Part shown: positions 38,230 to 50,692 of the stretch, one piece after another | Layout: the number at the start of each line of letters is the position of its first letter | Numbering within the stretch: the stretch's first letter is position 1 | Assembly (NCBI GenBank): GCA_028023455.1 | Contig: JAQFVV010006335.1 | Location: 2,280,412 to 2,344,411, forward strand | Length of the DNA stretch: 64,000 bases | Source: Epiperipatus broadwayi | Taxonomy: Eukaryota; Onychophora; Udeonychophora; Euonychophora; Peripatidae | Direction: 5' to 3' | Notes under the pieces: model-generated | Told to the model about the DNA's origin: nothing | Seen by the model: only the letters and a program-made list of their open reading frames with translations | Database searches by the model: none | Position numbers and translations under genes: made by a program

Positions 38230-38262
38230 CAGCAGCAGTAGTAGTAGCAATGGCAGTAGCAA
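38024..38262. repeat. Compound trinucleotide array (AAT/AAC/GTA)
   Basis: About 239 bp of AAT, AAC, ACT and GTA triplets, ending in GCA and GTA units with the non-repetitive word AGTAGCAATGGCAG. The poly-Leu and poly-Ile minus-strand frames are repeat artefacts. A related array in reverse orientation lies at 41,717-41,988. Confidence 0.9.
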
Positions 38263-39644
38263 TGGTACCCATGACTACTACATATAAATAAATTGAAAAT
38301 TAATAGAATAAAAAATAAGTAATACAATTTTATTATTTATTATTATTAATTCTTTTCTGAAAAATAAATTAAATCTTATCACCATATTTCTTTAATTTCA
38401 CATATGACCATACAAATGAAAATACTCCTTTACTTTAAAATTAACGTATTTTTTTATACAAAGAGCACTAATTCCGGTTAACTGTTCAGGTGTTCCAAAG
38501 CATTTATTTTTTTCTTCTTTATATTCACTATCTTAGAGAAGCAGCACTTAATGTTTTCTTAAGATATATTTTTTTCCAAACAAATTTTTCTCTCATTAGA
38601 ATATAGACTTCCCATATGTTTGCATTGAAATATTGATATTACAGACAGATCATATTTTTAAATAACAATTTTCAAAAACATAAATGAATAAATAAATGAA
38701 AAATAAGTTATTAGCAAGGTTAATATCTAAGTCATATTTCTTATAAGTTGATATTTAATTGAGTGTCAAAACAGATTGAAATCTCAGGTAAATGATAATT
38801 TTAAGGTAGCTTCCTGGATTTCATTTCATGTTTAATCTTTTTATAGGGAATTATCTCCATTAGTTTATCATAGATATTTTCATATGGCTTAAGGCATTAA
38901 GTGGGCATATGCTAAATTTAACCCACCATAATTTTTTTCCATTTCTGCAAATTTTATAAAACAGTCACAGCTCAACTTAATAAACATTTTTAATCAACAT
39001 TTCTACTGACTATTCTTCTCCACCAAAACTTAACTAGGAATCAATTACCCAATCAAATATATATGCTAAACTTCTCATATGATATTTCAAACAACAAATA
39101 GTTTCCCAAACTTTATTCTTGCAAGCCAGTTGCTAAACTAAAACCAATAACTCACTATCACAAAATTCTTTTTTTTTTTTTTTAATAAATATCACTACAT
39201 GATTTAAATGTTTAAATCCATTTCACCATCCCCTTCCTCTATAATTACATCTATTCAATTAAAAGTTTTGTTATCTATAAAAAGTAATTAACATAAATAT
39301 TTTATTTTATAAATAGGCATTCTTCAATTTCAATTTATAGATTAACATTCGAATTTATATGACTCTATTAACATTAATTTCTTTCTCTTATCCAATTATA
39401 ATAACAACATTTTTAACAATGAAAATATTAAATAATCAAATTGAAATAAAATATTTTATGTTTGTGATTATAATCAAAATTCACACACATATTTATTAGA
39501 TTAACATGACTGAAATATGTAGGGATTTTAAATAAAATTTCCTTAATCTTATTATAGACTAATAATTTATTTTTGTAATAAAATAATATCAAATTGTAAA
39601 TATTACAATGCAGAATGTCCCTAGATTGAGAGTTCCATTCTAGA
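38263..39644. other. AT-rich spacer, nothing recognised
   Basis: No credible ORF, RNA gene or transposon end was seen. Confidence 0.5.
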
Positions 39645-39862
39645 ATTGTACTATCTTAATATAAACTGAGCACTGATAGTATATATGTATGGGAGATGAT
39701 GATCTGGACCAACTGATAAGTGGTGGTTCAGCACAAAATACATATATTGAAAACCATTTATCTCTTTTCACATGAATGTCCATGTGTATCAGTTATATAA
39801 GATGGATTTCATAGCTATAGGAAGCTAGAAAATCTGAGTTCAAGTCTGTTCTAATTGAATTG
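39645..39862 (+). mobile_element. Dispersed repeat family, copy 3
   Basis: The stretch from TTAATATAAACTGAGCACTG through GGACCAACTGATAAGTGGTG, CATGTGTATCAGTTATATAAG and GAAAATCTGAGTTCAA to TTCTAATTG matches copies at 29,498 and 30,915. It lacks the inverted left arm. Confidence 0.7.
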
Positions 39863-40025
39863 TATATATTTAGATTAAATGGCAAGTTTTTTTTTTCTAT
39901 ACTTTTATATTTTTTTATTTTTTAAAAACTTTATTTATACTGTATTCATTAATATTTTACTTATGAATACAAAATTTCCTTTCTATTATATTATATTCAA
40001 TTACATTATAGCAAAATTAATAAAA

Positions 40026-40117
40026 TATTATTTTATATTATTTGATTTTAATAACATATATATAAAATAAAATTTTATATTATTTGATTTTAATAACATA
40101 TATATAAAATAAAATAA
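40026..40117. repeat. Two tandem 44-45 bp units
   Basis: The unit ATATTATTTGATTTTAATAAC followed by ATATATATAAAATAAAATTTT is present twice in a row with almost no differences, so the duplication is recent. Confidence 0.8.
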
Positions 40118-40450
40118 AAAAACAAAACAATGCATTGGTGTTTATTCAGAAATTTATTTCTAAAAATCATTAAAATGTAAAACATTAATAATAATATAAT
40201 TGTAAAATATTATTTGCAAATTCAATTAATATTTAACTACTTTTTTTAATTTTCCAATAACATACTGACAAGCAACAAACTAACTTTTTTAAAAATAGCA
40301 TTAAAACATTGTATGGGCATGTCGTTTAATCAATTATAAGTCACAGAAACGTTTTATATAATTTAAATACATTAAATTAATTAGAAACATATAAATCTAA
40401 AGAAGATTGCCAAGAACAGTTTCCCTTTCTGTAATGACAGTATATAGAGA

Positions 40451-40482
40451 ATATATATATATCATATATATATATATATACA

Positions 40483-40521
<39 letters not shown>
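40451..40521. repeat. Interrupted (AT)n tract
   Basis: AT repeats interrupted by ATC and CAATTTATA. CAATTTATA near 40,481 and TAAATTG near 40,524 are inverted around the second block, so it can fold. Confidence 0.85.
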
Positions 40522-40524
<3 letters not shown>

Positions 40525-40525
<1 letters not shown>

Positions 40526-41716
40526 AATTGTAAGCATCAATACCCCATATTAGAATTAAAAATTTATTTTAAAAACATCAATAAATCTAATGTTCTTTTA
40601 TGATAAGATTAAGTATTTTTACTAAATTAAATTTCAGAATGTCTAGTTCATTCTTGAAGAATATAAAATTTTAAATAGTTTCTCTCAATATTAATTTAGA
40701 TATATTTTTAATATTGACATAATTTTTTGTCTTTGAATATTAGTGCTTAATGATTTATTAAATAAAAACATTTAAATAAATGACAATTTATTTGAAATTA
40801 ACTTCTTTAAAGTCTACATATCCTTCAAAATTATTATCATTTAATAAAAAAAAATATTTCCATTCATTTACCATGCCCACGATCTGGGTTTAAATCTAGG
40901 ATAAATAAAACTTGAAATTCTTTTTGTTTGCATTTTTCTCAAATGTAAGATTGTTTTCAGGTATATTTTTTATAGTCAGTCTAAACATTTATCAAATTTT
41001 GATCAATAATAGATAATATGCATACTATTATTTAATAGATAAATAAAGATGATACATTGGATCAACTCTCATTATCCAGATATTTGTAAACCTAATGTGT
41101 AATACCATCTTTTTTACTATTTGATTTTTGGATAAGGTGGTATTGGAAAAGTGTCTTGCCTTGAAGTTGTGTATATAATTACTCTCTTTTCTATCTACTG
41201 TAGATATGATTAAAATAATTTTAAACCGTTACAATTAAATGTTGTTTTTTATGAGTTAAATTATTTTTTTACAGTAATGGAAAATTCTAATTTGATAAGC
41301 TAATTTTTACAAAACCTATGTTGTTTACTATACTCCAAACAGAAAATATTAAGATAATATAGTTAATCTTTCTTAAAAATAAGTTACTGAAAATGAACCA
41401 GAAAATAATTAATTACGTGAAAATCATTAAAAATGTATGATAAATTTAAATGTATAAAATTTTCCCTTACATTAATACAATTACAACAAATTCCTGAATA
41501 TGATTACATTATCAAACAACAAACACCAACAACTTATAAAATTTTGTTATCCCAATCTTCATAAAAAAATAATAATAAATGCAATAAATAAATAAATAAG
41601 CTAATAATATATTTACAAAATAATTGAAATATTTTTTTCAGTTAATAAATATCCAGAATTGAAATTTGCATTACAAAATATTGATATAAAGAAACAAATA
41701 GACTACAACAATTCTA
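40525..41716. other. AT-rich spacer, nothing recognised
   Basis: No credible ORF or repeat end was seen. Confidence 0.5.
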
Positions 41717-41819
41717 TTTTATTATTATTACTACTACTACTATTCTACTATTACTGCTGCCATTGCTACTGTAATTATTCTACTTCTACTACTATGACTG
41801 ACTGCTGCTACTGCTACTT

Positions 41820-41885
<66 letters not shown>

Positions 41886-41988
41886 TTATTATTAGTACTA
41901 TTACTATTACTACTACTACAATTATTTATTATTGATATTATTATTGGTATTCTTATCATCATTATTATGATCATGTTGGTGATGATGA
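41717..41988. repeat. Compound trinucleotide array (TTA/TAC), inverted relative to 38 kb
   Basis: TTA and TAC triplets with a pure (CTA)n block at about 41,820-41,884. Its reverse complement contains AGTAGCAATGGCAG, the same non-repetitive word as in the array at 38,024-38,262. The two arrays therefore share ancestry and lie in opposite orientation 3.4 kb apart. Confidence 0.85.
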
Positions 41989-42659
41989 TTCAAAATACTT
42001 AATTGACCTAAAGAAATTGTATATTCATTACTATTTTCACATTTGTTTACATGCCAGTCAATGAATTTCTATGAATGGATTGATGTATAAAACATTATAG
42101 GTAGAGGGGTATACAATTTTCATAAGAGGCATACAATTACATATTTAAAGCTTAATGTGATATTTTGATTATGTTGATTTATGCAAGTTGCATGTGTACT
42201 AAATTAAATGAAAAGTTATACATTAGTTCACAAGTTTATTATTTACTGACTACATATATATGAAACTTTATTTCTTTACAAAGAGTTTTTTGTGTAGTCT
42301 ATACTGTGGTGTAGTTGTAGTCTTGAATAGTTGTTATGTGACAATGAGTTCATATAGATGTATTTTGTGTTTCTTGTGTTTTTATATGATTGGTTTCCTT
42401 TTCTAAATTTTGGTCTTACTTTATTACAGATAACTTTGTATCTTTTCTATTGTTTAAACTTTGCAATATTGCTTTTGTTGCATAAGTTTTGTGGAGATTA
42501 AACTTTTGATTGTCATTGAAGATTTTTTGGCACTATCCACTTGGTTAGCAGACAAAATGGCCACCATGTTTCTTGATTTTAACAATTTTTTTTTTTTTGA
42601 TTGCTGAAAATTTCCTGAATTGATTTAGATCTTTACATAAAAGCTTCATAAAATTGTCC

Positions 42660-43165
42660 ATCTTTGTTAGTTGATTTGAAATCTGTGAATTTAAACTTAG
42701 AACATTTACTTTTGGGTTGCTTAATCTTTGTCTTGATAACAAACAGTAACTAGGTGGGTGACTGTTGTGCTGTTGTGATTTATCATTAGAAATTCCCATT
42801 TAAAGATTTTGCATACAACTTACTTTAGATTGTTCAGTTTTTTTTGTTACCAGTGTATATATAATTTTTAATTTAAAAATTCCAATTTTGCACAGTTTTT
42901 TCAGGCTTATGCCCTGTAATCTTTGTCTTTGCAACAAATGGTGGTTACATTGTTGTTTAATTTTACCATTGAAAAATTACTTATTTTATGGAAAATTTGT
43001 ATTAACAATTCAAAAGACTTTTAGAAATCTAATTTTAGATTGTTCAGTTTTATTTATTTCCTGTGTATACATGTTTTTTTCATTTGAGAAATGCTACTTT
43101 TTCATAGTTTCTTGGGTTTAAATCCAGTAATTTTTGTCTTGACAATCAACAGTATCAAAGTTTGC
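42660..43165. repeat. Three diverged tandem units of about 200 bp
   Basis: The word TAATCTTTGTCTTGATAACAA and variants begin at about 42,724, 42,916 and 43,127. Each is preceded by GGGTTgctt, GGCTTATGCC or GGGTTTAAATCC. The first two are followed by TAGATTGTTCAGTTTT and a GTGTATA word. Unit lengths are about 193 and 211 bp. The small minus-strand (42,545-42,799) and plus-strand (42,888-43,121) frames within it are not conserved between units, so the array is probably non-coding. Confidence 0.6.
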
Positions 43166-43779
43166 TGTGAACTTTAGATAAAACAAAAGATTTTTTTTTC
43201 TTACAAGCATACTTTTGTCTCTCTTAAGGTTAACATTTGCTATAAATATAATTTGCATTCTAATAATATATGTACTTGTAAGAAAATTTGTTTGGTAAAT
43301 AATTATTATTATTTGGAAATATATATTGACTCCAGATTATCCTGGATAAATCATATTACCTATCTTTGTCAACGGATATATAATTTAGATTTTATGTTTT
43401 ATTATTTAGTTATTTTTTCCTAGATCAGCTCTCTCTTTTATTTACATTGCCTGTTATCAGAGTATTTTATCTTATAATATCATTATTTGGGGTAATGCTT
43501 CTCTAATCTTCTTTGTGTATTTTACAAAATTATACTTTGCACATCATCTTAGGTAGATCTTGTTCCTCTTCTGTTTGAGATATTTATATTGAGTTTAGTT
43601 TATTTGATGTAAATCACTTATATCAATATAGAGTTATTGTTGATATTTTTTGTACTAAACCTTTTCTAAATTCTAGAGTTTATGTTCTAAATACCCATCA
43701 TTCTAATAATTTCCAATTACTTTTACCAAATTTATTTAAGGAATCTAGTTCAAGACATTATGTCTATTGTCTGGGTGTG

Positions 43780-44760
43780 CCACTTCATTATCTCTGTTTT
43801 TTAATTGTGCTAATTTGTTGTGAAAAGTTTATGGATGTTGCCTTGTATTATTGCCAATAGTGAATGTGCCTCATGTGCACCAAAATGAATAAAACATGAA
43901 AGTGCTGATTGTATTGTAGAGGTGGGTGTTCTGCAGAATTCACTGATGATTTCCTGCAGAAAGATGTTTAGTCATCTGTATGTATTAGTTATTTCATGCC
44001 AAATATTGTTTAATGCTGAGCAATTGTACAACAAATGTTGTTGAGTTTCTTCTGCTTGGTGGCATAGTGTGAAGAAGAGGTTTATTTTTGTATACAACTA
44101 TCTCTATCTTAGGAAATATGATGTTGGCAAGACATGTAGATTTAGTCTAAGGAGGAAATCAAAGAATTTGGGCTCCATGGAGCATTTTTACACTTTTAAA
44201 GTAGCTGTCAGTTGTTTATTCTGAGCATCTGGATGGAAATAACTGAAGTATGTCCCAGGTATACCATTGCATAGATCTCTTAGTATAAATAATTTGTTGT
44301 TGTTTGCAATGATATTTGAGTATGTGTGTTTCTAAACTGGTAAATAACTATGGTAGATAGCAATATGAATTTGGAGGTTTGTCTGTAGGTATTATTTGGA
44401 TTAGATATTGAAGTTCTGGGAAATGTCTGTGGGTGGCCATTATAAGGTTCACAGCCTTCTGTGTTTGAAATATATATAGGTTGTGTGGCTCCTAAAAATT
44501 GTGTATTGCTGGGTGACTAAGGCATTTTGCAGATATTGACAATGTCTTTCTATTCCAAAGAAGTTTATTGCAATATGAAGAGATTTTGATGTGAAAGCTT
44601 TGGAGAATTGGATTATGGGAGAATATTACCTAACATTGGTTATCACCAGCTGATTAAACAATTGTACTTTAGCATATGTTGAGAGGTATGCTCCAACAAT
44701 CTGTATTTGTAATTGCTTTTGTAATATAAAGTTCTTTTGTAAATGATTTCATTGATGGTT
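43780..44760 (-). mobile_element. Traces of an L1/R2-type LINE C-terminal region
   Basis: Conceptual minus-strand translation across stops gives KLLWNRKTLSIS at about 44,550, which resembles the FLW.(K/R)KP.I.. segment that follows RT in L1/Tx1 and R2-like LINEs. Further on, HYATKQKKLNNICCTIAQH at about 44,030 resembles the C-terminal C..C....(E)T..HLL..C motif of such proteins. Spacing and order are right. Every frame is interrupted and no RT core is visible, so this is a weak, old relic. Confidence 0.35.
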
Positions 44761-45924
44761 GTCTCCATGTTCCTTTATAATATTTTTTTATTATTAATAG
44801 AATTATTTATAAGAATCAATCCATGTATTGTACAAAAATTCAATAGCAACAATTATTCAAAAGTCAGCACCAATAAGTATCATTATTTTCAATAACTTTT
44901 GGTCACTATATTATTTATACCAATATCAAGTCTTTTAGAAAAAAATAAAATTTTAATGTGACTGCTGTAATAATGCTACCCACCATAAATTTTCTAGAAG
45001 TTTTATAATCTAATGTTGGTGCTTATTCACTAATAAAATGAATACTAGTATCATTGTGCAACCCAAGGTTTAAATACCATTAGCCTTTCACTGATGTGTG
45101 TATGAATTTGACGAATAGAAGAAAATAAATTACACTTTATAACAAATCTAATCACATGCATTTTTCTTTCACTGATTGATTTTTTCTTTCAAAAAATATA
45201 TAGTTGTTTGTTTTTCTACTAAATGTTCTTCAGAAAGAATTTCACTAAAAATCACCTTTATTGATATTAAATCTTGACTTCTCTTTATCCTCAACTTGAC
45301 TCCTTTATTCTGGTTTTTAAATTTTCACCTTTCATGTATCTATATTTAGAAAAATATACATATAACACTTTTGATATTACTACTATCTATCATTCATATT
45401 TTTTCATTTCTATTAGATTAATAAGTAATCATCTAAACATAAAAAAATGATAGAATATGAGGCAGACTACGTGTAGAACACATCTTCTTAAACACTTTTA
45501 TTTTAGATATAAGATCACATAAACATAAATTATTGCCATCTTAAACTTATATGAAAAAAGTGGTTACAAACTAAAATTTACTATCAAGGCTTGCTAGACT
45601 ATTCTGTTCTTATTTGGTGCATTTTTAATTTTGGGGTACTTAAACTATTACAATGTAAAAAAAAAGAATTAAGGTGGTATCAGAAATTTTGCCCAGAATG
45701 GAAGTGTAGTTTCACACATATCTCCCATTGTCATGTTTAGTATAGGGAGTTAACTAATAGCATTAAATATTCAAGACAACTAGGTTTTTTTTTTATTTTC
45801 TCTTTTCCATTACTTAAGTTATAAAATATAAGTCATTATAAAAGAAATAAGGGAAATTGAAAAGATTGTTTGCTTCAGAAATAGCAGCTAGTTCTTGATA
45901 GACTAACATCTTTTCATAAACACA
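44761..45924. other. AT-rich spacer, nothing recognised
   Basis: No credible ORF, RNA or repeat end was seen. Confidence 0.5.
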
Positions 45925-46113
45925 GAGGCAAAAACTATTCATGCAGTAGTGCCACTCAGTGCAAGATCCACATTGATGAAAGCCACAAGCCAGAAAATAG
46001 GCTGGGAATATTAGATGAGTAGATACTAAATAGGTATTTTATGCACCAACCTCCCTGAATTCATTGATTACTCTGGATTGCACTGAGTGACACTACTATA
46101 TAGAGAGTTTTGC
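45925..46113. mobile_element. MITE-like element, copy 2
   Basis: The ends are inverted over about 37 bp: the left end contains GCAGTAGTGCCACTCAGTGCA, and the right end contains its counterpart TGCACTGAGTGACACTACTA followed by TATAGAGAGTTTTGCT. The interior, read on the minus strand, matches the copy at 2996-3217 almost throughout (TAATCAATG, TACTCATCTAATATTCCCAG, TTCTGGCTTGTGGC). The terminal arms are longer and better paired here than in copy 1, but the GCAAAACTCTCC end has decayed on one side. Confidence 0.75.
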
Positions 46114-47689
46114 TGCTGTAAACAGCTTGTGTAGGCAAAAAGAATAATAATCATGTGATATTTAGTGGTTATTTTTTTTTTATATATTGCAACTTGGTCA
46201 GTCATTGTTTATTTGTTGTTCACAATTAACAATCATATGTAAAATTTATTTTATTGTTTTCAATTTATGTAAATTATTAGTAGCCTGGGACCTGACAACA
46301 CCTCATACATAGAAGGTAACCATCATATTTGATGAATGATTGCATGGTCTAATACCAAAAAGTTTGAGGTGACAAACATTATTTCTTTATGTATTTTTAA
46401 TTTACTTATCATAAAAATTTTAAATACAAATGTCAGTTTCTGTACGTGTATTCTTACAGTATTTTATTTTATAATCATAAAGAAACGATAAAAGTTTTCT
46501 GTGTAATTTTGCAAATGGATTAGAAATGATAATTCATATGGATTCGTTGCAAATGCTGAACTCTTATAACAATTTTAACAATCGATCTAATAGTTCTTTA
46601 TTTAGAAATAAATCAAAATTCATCCGTGAAGATCACACTGTAAACAATTAGAAAGTACGCTTTACGGTAATAAATATACTTTTATTTTATGTCTCATATT
46701 TGAAAGTAGCAATCTAAAAAAACTTACGATATTATAATAATAGATTTTAAATTTGTCACTGTATATTTATTTTCCTTCCTTTTATATATATAATTTTTTA
46801 ATAAAATTATTACAATCAGAATATTAACACAAATAAAAAAATAACAAAATTAACAGAATCCATATATATTTCTGTCATGCTAAGTAAGGATGGAATTATT
46901 TTAGGAGGATTTTTTTTTAAAACTTTGCAGTTTATATCTATTATATATTTGTAAATTAGGTATATAGGTATTCGTAATTAAAAAATAAAAAAAACTGTTC
47001 CAACTAGCGTCATCAAGAAATTAGTAATCCTGTAGATTATTATCTTCTTCATTGTATCTCACTGGTAATATTTTGAATCTGCATTAGACTAGTTATAAAA
47101 AAAATATTGTTTTTTTTTTTTTTTTTTTTTAATTGGTAAAAGTAAAAATGTAATACTCCATTACCCATCTTAGTGAGGACAATGGTTCTCCAAAACATAT
47201 TTTAAAGCAGGATATCTTATGAAAAACCATCTACAGTAGTTTTCTATGAGGAAAAATTTGACTGTTACTTCTGTTTAAAACTAGAATATGAACTTTGAAT
47301 ATTGTGTTAACAAACAATTTAACTTAATGTATATAGTGAATACAACTAGAAAGAATACAATCACTGACACTGTATCTGGAAAAAATAATACCACTTAGAG
47401 TGTATTTAATTACAATGATAGTCAGAATTCTGCTATTTATTTTTTTAAAACATCCAATATTAAGTTGCTTTATTTTTGAATAAATGTGCATGAATAAATA
47501 TTCAATACTGATGATTTTTTTACTTTCACTGGTTAATACAAGTGAATTTTTTATCAGTTGCATTCATAATATTAAAAAAGTTCTGCACATTTTCTTTTCA
47601 ACTGATAAAAATGGCACAATTAGCAGCATACAGTTAATCCAAAATCTAAAAATATAATGTTATTATTTATGTTTTTAAGTAATTCAAGT
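46114..47689. other. AT-rich spacer, nothing recognised
   Basis: It contains a T22 run near 47,110. The 79-codon minus frame at 47,324-47,563 has no domain and is probably chance. Confidence 0.5.
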
Positions 47690-48360
47690 AAAAGTTCCAC
47701 CATCAAACCTGTATTGTATCTTGATCCTTGTCCGATTAAGCATTTCAAGGATTATCATCATAAAAATTAAAATTAATGATGGAGCAAATATACATTCCTG
47801 TTTAAGACCAGTTTACATTTTAAATGATTCAGATTTTTCAACCCTGTAGTAATATCATTTCATCTCATTCCATCATGTCATGTAATAGTTGTATGAGATG
47901 AATAAATTTTGAAGGATAATCAACTAATTTGAACAATGTCATAAATCTGTTTTATTAATTGAATCAAATGTCTTGACAGAATCAGTTAGTGCTTTGTAAT
48001 TTCCTAAAACCACATCGTTTCTGATAACAATTTATCTACAACTGAAAGCAATCTTTTCAATGAAATTCTTGAAAATATATTTATTACAGTGGATAGTAAT
48101 GATATTCTACCATAATTACTGTAATCTTGTCTATTCATTGGTTTTTAAAAAAATTAGAACAATTAAATCATTTTTAATATCAGATGTTATAACTGCATAG
48201 GTCTAAATATTTCTAAAAAATATCAATAGTTTTGAAGCTAAAACATCACCACCATATTTCAAATTTATTCCAGTTATTTCATAAAGATGTACAGCGTTCC
48301 TACTTTAAGATTACAAAGAGCTGTTTTGACTTCATTAAAAAATTGATAATAATGAACAAA
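47690..48360 (-). pseudogene. LINE reverse transcriptase fragment, second LINE family
   Basis: The minus strand, read across several frameshifts, gives GGDVLASK, then IVPIFKK-like and SNYGRISLLSTVINIFSRI-like segments, a CGFR equivalent, and finally the motif B region TGLKQECIFAPSLILIF (family form GVKQGCVLAPTLF). Order and spacing match the RT of a non-LTR retrotransposon distinct from RTE. The same family occurs on the plus strand at 58,140-59,600. The endonuclease and C-terminus are absent, and no reading frame exceeds a few dozen codons. Confidence 0.6.
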
Positions 48361-48479
48361 AGAATTTGCTCATACAATAACATAGTTAACTGAATATCAT
48401 AGACATTAAATGAAGAAGAAGTTACAATTAAGTCTATAAAAATATATATATAATTTTAAAAAAAAAATCATCATAGATA

Positions 48480-49410
48480 TTTTTACAAAATGCAAGTGAA
48501 TAATGGGATAACTCCACTTACTTTTATCCCCTTAGTCTCCAATTTTAATGCTCAAAACATTTTTTTGCAAAACTGCTACAAAATGTTTTAGAAATGTGGA
48601 TTCACTCTCCCATAAACCCTTCTCAATGTTATTCTTTCTAGTATTTTTATATAAACAAATTCTTGCTCTTACATTTTATATCAATATTGTTTAGAATATT
48701 ACAATATCCTGGGTCTGTAGCTTGATGATCCAATGCTTTAATTACTGAAGAAGGGTTTATAGAATGAAATGCCTTTTTATAATCTACAAATCCAAAACAT
48801 AATGACACCTCATATTCATTTATCCTTTCTACAACTTCTCTCAATACTTGGATATGATCCACTGTAATAAAACCACTTCATTAAAATCCAAAGGTCTCTG
48901 TAAACATGTTGTAATTATCTTGGTAACAACTTTGTATAAAACTGATAATATTCTGATAGATATATAATTTCCAATTTCTTTAGCATCTCTTTTAAATATT
49001 AATATTAATATTGAATTCTTCCAAATTATGTGATACAACTTTATCATTAAACATTTATTACATAATTTTGCCAAAAAACTTTTTTTATTTTTCCACCTGT
49101 TTCTTTTAAGATATTGATTATAATTCCATCATTACCTGGAACTTTTTTTCTTTTTCATAAATTTAATTGCATATCTCACTTCTTTACTTAAAACCATGGC
49201 AATTCAGAAGATATAGTAGTTGTAGGAGGTATTTGTTCTTTCTTAGTATATTATTCTTGATAGAACTCTTCTAACCTTTTCCTGTTGTCATCTCTCTTTT
49301 TAGTAATAGTTCTAATTTTTTTTTCTTAATGTAGATGTATGTTTCCTACAGTATCAAAATGTTGTTTTACATTATTGGTCTTTTATTCTCTTCTGTAGCT
49401 GATGATATGG
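48480..49410 (-). pseudogene. RTE retrotransposon relic, copy B (RT region only)
   Basis: It is collinear with 52,480-53,330 of copy A. The frame at 48,647-48,862 carries RT motif A as FGFVDYKKAFHSI, preceded by VERINEYE and followed by VIKALDHQATDPGYC. The frame at 48,841-49,074 covers the upstream RT segment (IGNYISIRILSVLYKVVTKII, related to NYRPISLLSVLYKLFTKII). Both ends are missing: no endonuclease, no YADD region, no tail. Its downstream neighbour in the same orientation is a fragment of a different LINE, so one may have inserted next to the other. Confidence 0.75.
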
Positions 49411-50124
49411 CTTTTTTCCAAAAGTATTTTTTCAGAACTAAATAAAATGTTATAATTGTTAACAAATATAAAAATTGAAATAAATATTAAAAACTTTAAA
49501 AGCATTCTAAAAGATTTAAAACGAATAATTGATTCTTAGAAATTACAACTTAAAATTACAAATGTCTTAGATAAGTTTTTAATGTAGATGAATAAAAACC
49601 ATCATAAAATTGATATAATATATCTACTTTAATGAAGATTTACAAAAATTTAATTTTTAAATTTGAAATAAAATTTACAAATTGTGTTCATTTATTGAGT
49701 ATAATCTGCTGAAGAATCACCATAAATTTTGATTCAATAACTAAATATGATAAACAATATAATTACTTTCTAAAATAATTAACATTAATATGATAATAAT
49801 AAAAAGCAAGTCAGAACTATAGATATTTTTTTTAAAAAAATATCTATTTAAGTGAATAATAAATAGACCGTAGCAATAATGTTTGTGCATATGTTTGTTT
49901 AGGATTATAGCACTAAGATTTTAACTAGTTCTCATGTTTAACTGTTTTGGAAGTAAAAATGGTAGACATCTTCAATTATTTTGGACGAAATAGTGATTAA
50001 GACTAGAAATAATTGTTAGATGGTATAGTTATAAAATATCTTATCTAATCAAGAGCTGAGAAGTATTTTTTTTTTAAATAGACATTATTTTAGAATGTAT
50101 AAAATTATTGACATTTATACTATA

Positions 50125-50455
50125 TGAAATAATACTAAAACAACATGGTTGTTGTTACTGACCAACTAATATTTTATATAATTATACAGAAATGCCTAGC
50201 GCTTCTGAGCTAAGTCCTTATCAAGGCAATAACTTGTATAAAAAAATTAATCAATAAAAGTCAAAATGGCTATTCTTTAGACTAGGATGGACTAATAGGA
50301 AAACTAGTCAAATTATACAGTTGATTGCCTTGATAAGGACCTAAAATCGAAAGTGTTAGACATTAAGGTATTACTTATTTGTTAATATTATATAAAATAT
50401 TGTTGTCTCTGTCAGTAATATTAGCTGAGTTGTTTTATTATTAAGTCAACTATAG
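50125..50455. mobile_element. About 330-bp foldback element
   Basis: GTCCTTATCAAGGCAAT (50,214-50,230) is inverted as ATTGCCTTGATAAGGAC (50,324-50,340). Pairing extends outward with interruptions through AATGCCTAGCGCTTCT and AATGTCTAACACTTTC, an AATATTTTATATAAT block, a GTTACTGAC block and an AATAATA.AAAACAAC block. Arms are about 120 bp with a loop of about 80. No coding sequence. This fits a MITE with long inverted arms. Confidence 0.7.
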
Positions 50456-50692
50456 ACACAAGTATTTGTTTGTTATATTTATACTATATGATTGATGCTC
50501 TAAAGTCTCTTTTTGATAACATGTCTTAAAGAAGTGCCTAATGTTACTGCATTAAGTTATCCATAATACTGAGATGATGATGAATAAGATGCTGCCATTA
50601 TGATGATAAAAATCTATGGAAAAAGTAGTATGTCAAAATCATTTTCAGCTATTTATGGTTGCCAAAGGACACAGTCTCTTATTTTTTACAAC

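Noticed and set aside
38011-38272. Poly-Leu and Thr/Ile-rich frames
   Set aside because: Artefacts of the compound trinucleotide array.
41659-41974. Tyr-rich and Ser-rich frames
   Set aside because: Artefacts of the TTA/TAC array; nothing but repeat-coded residues.
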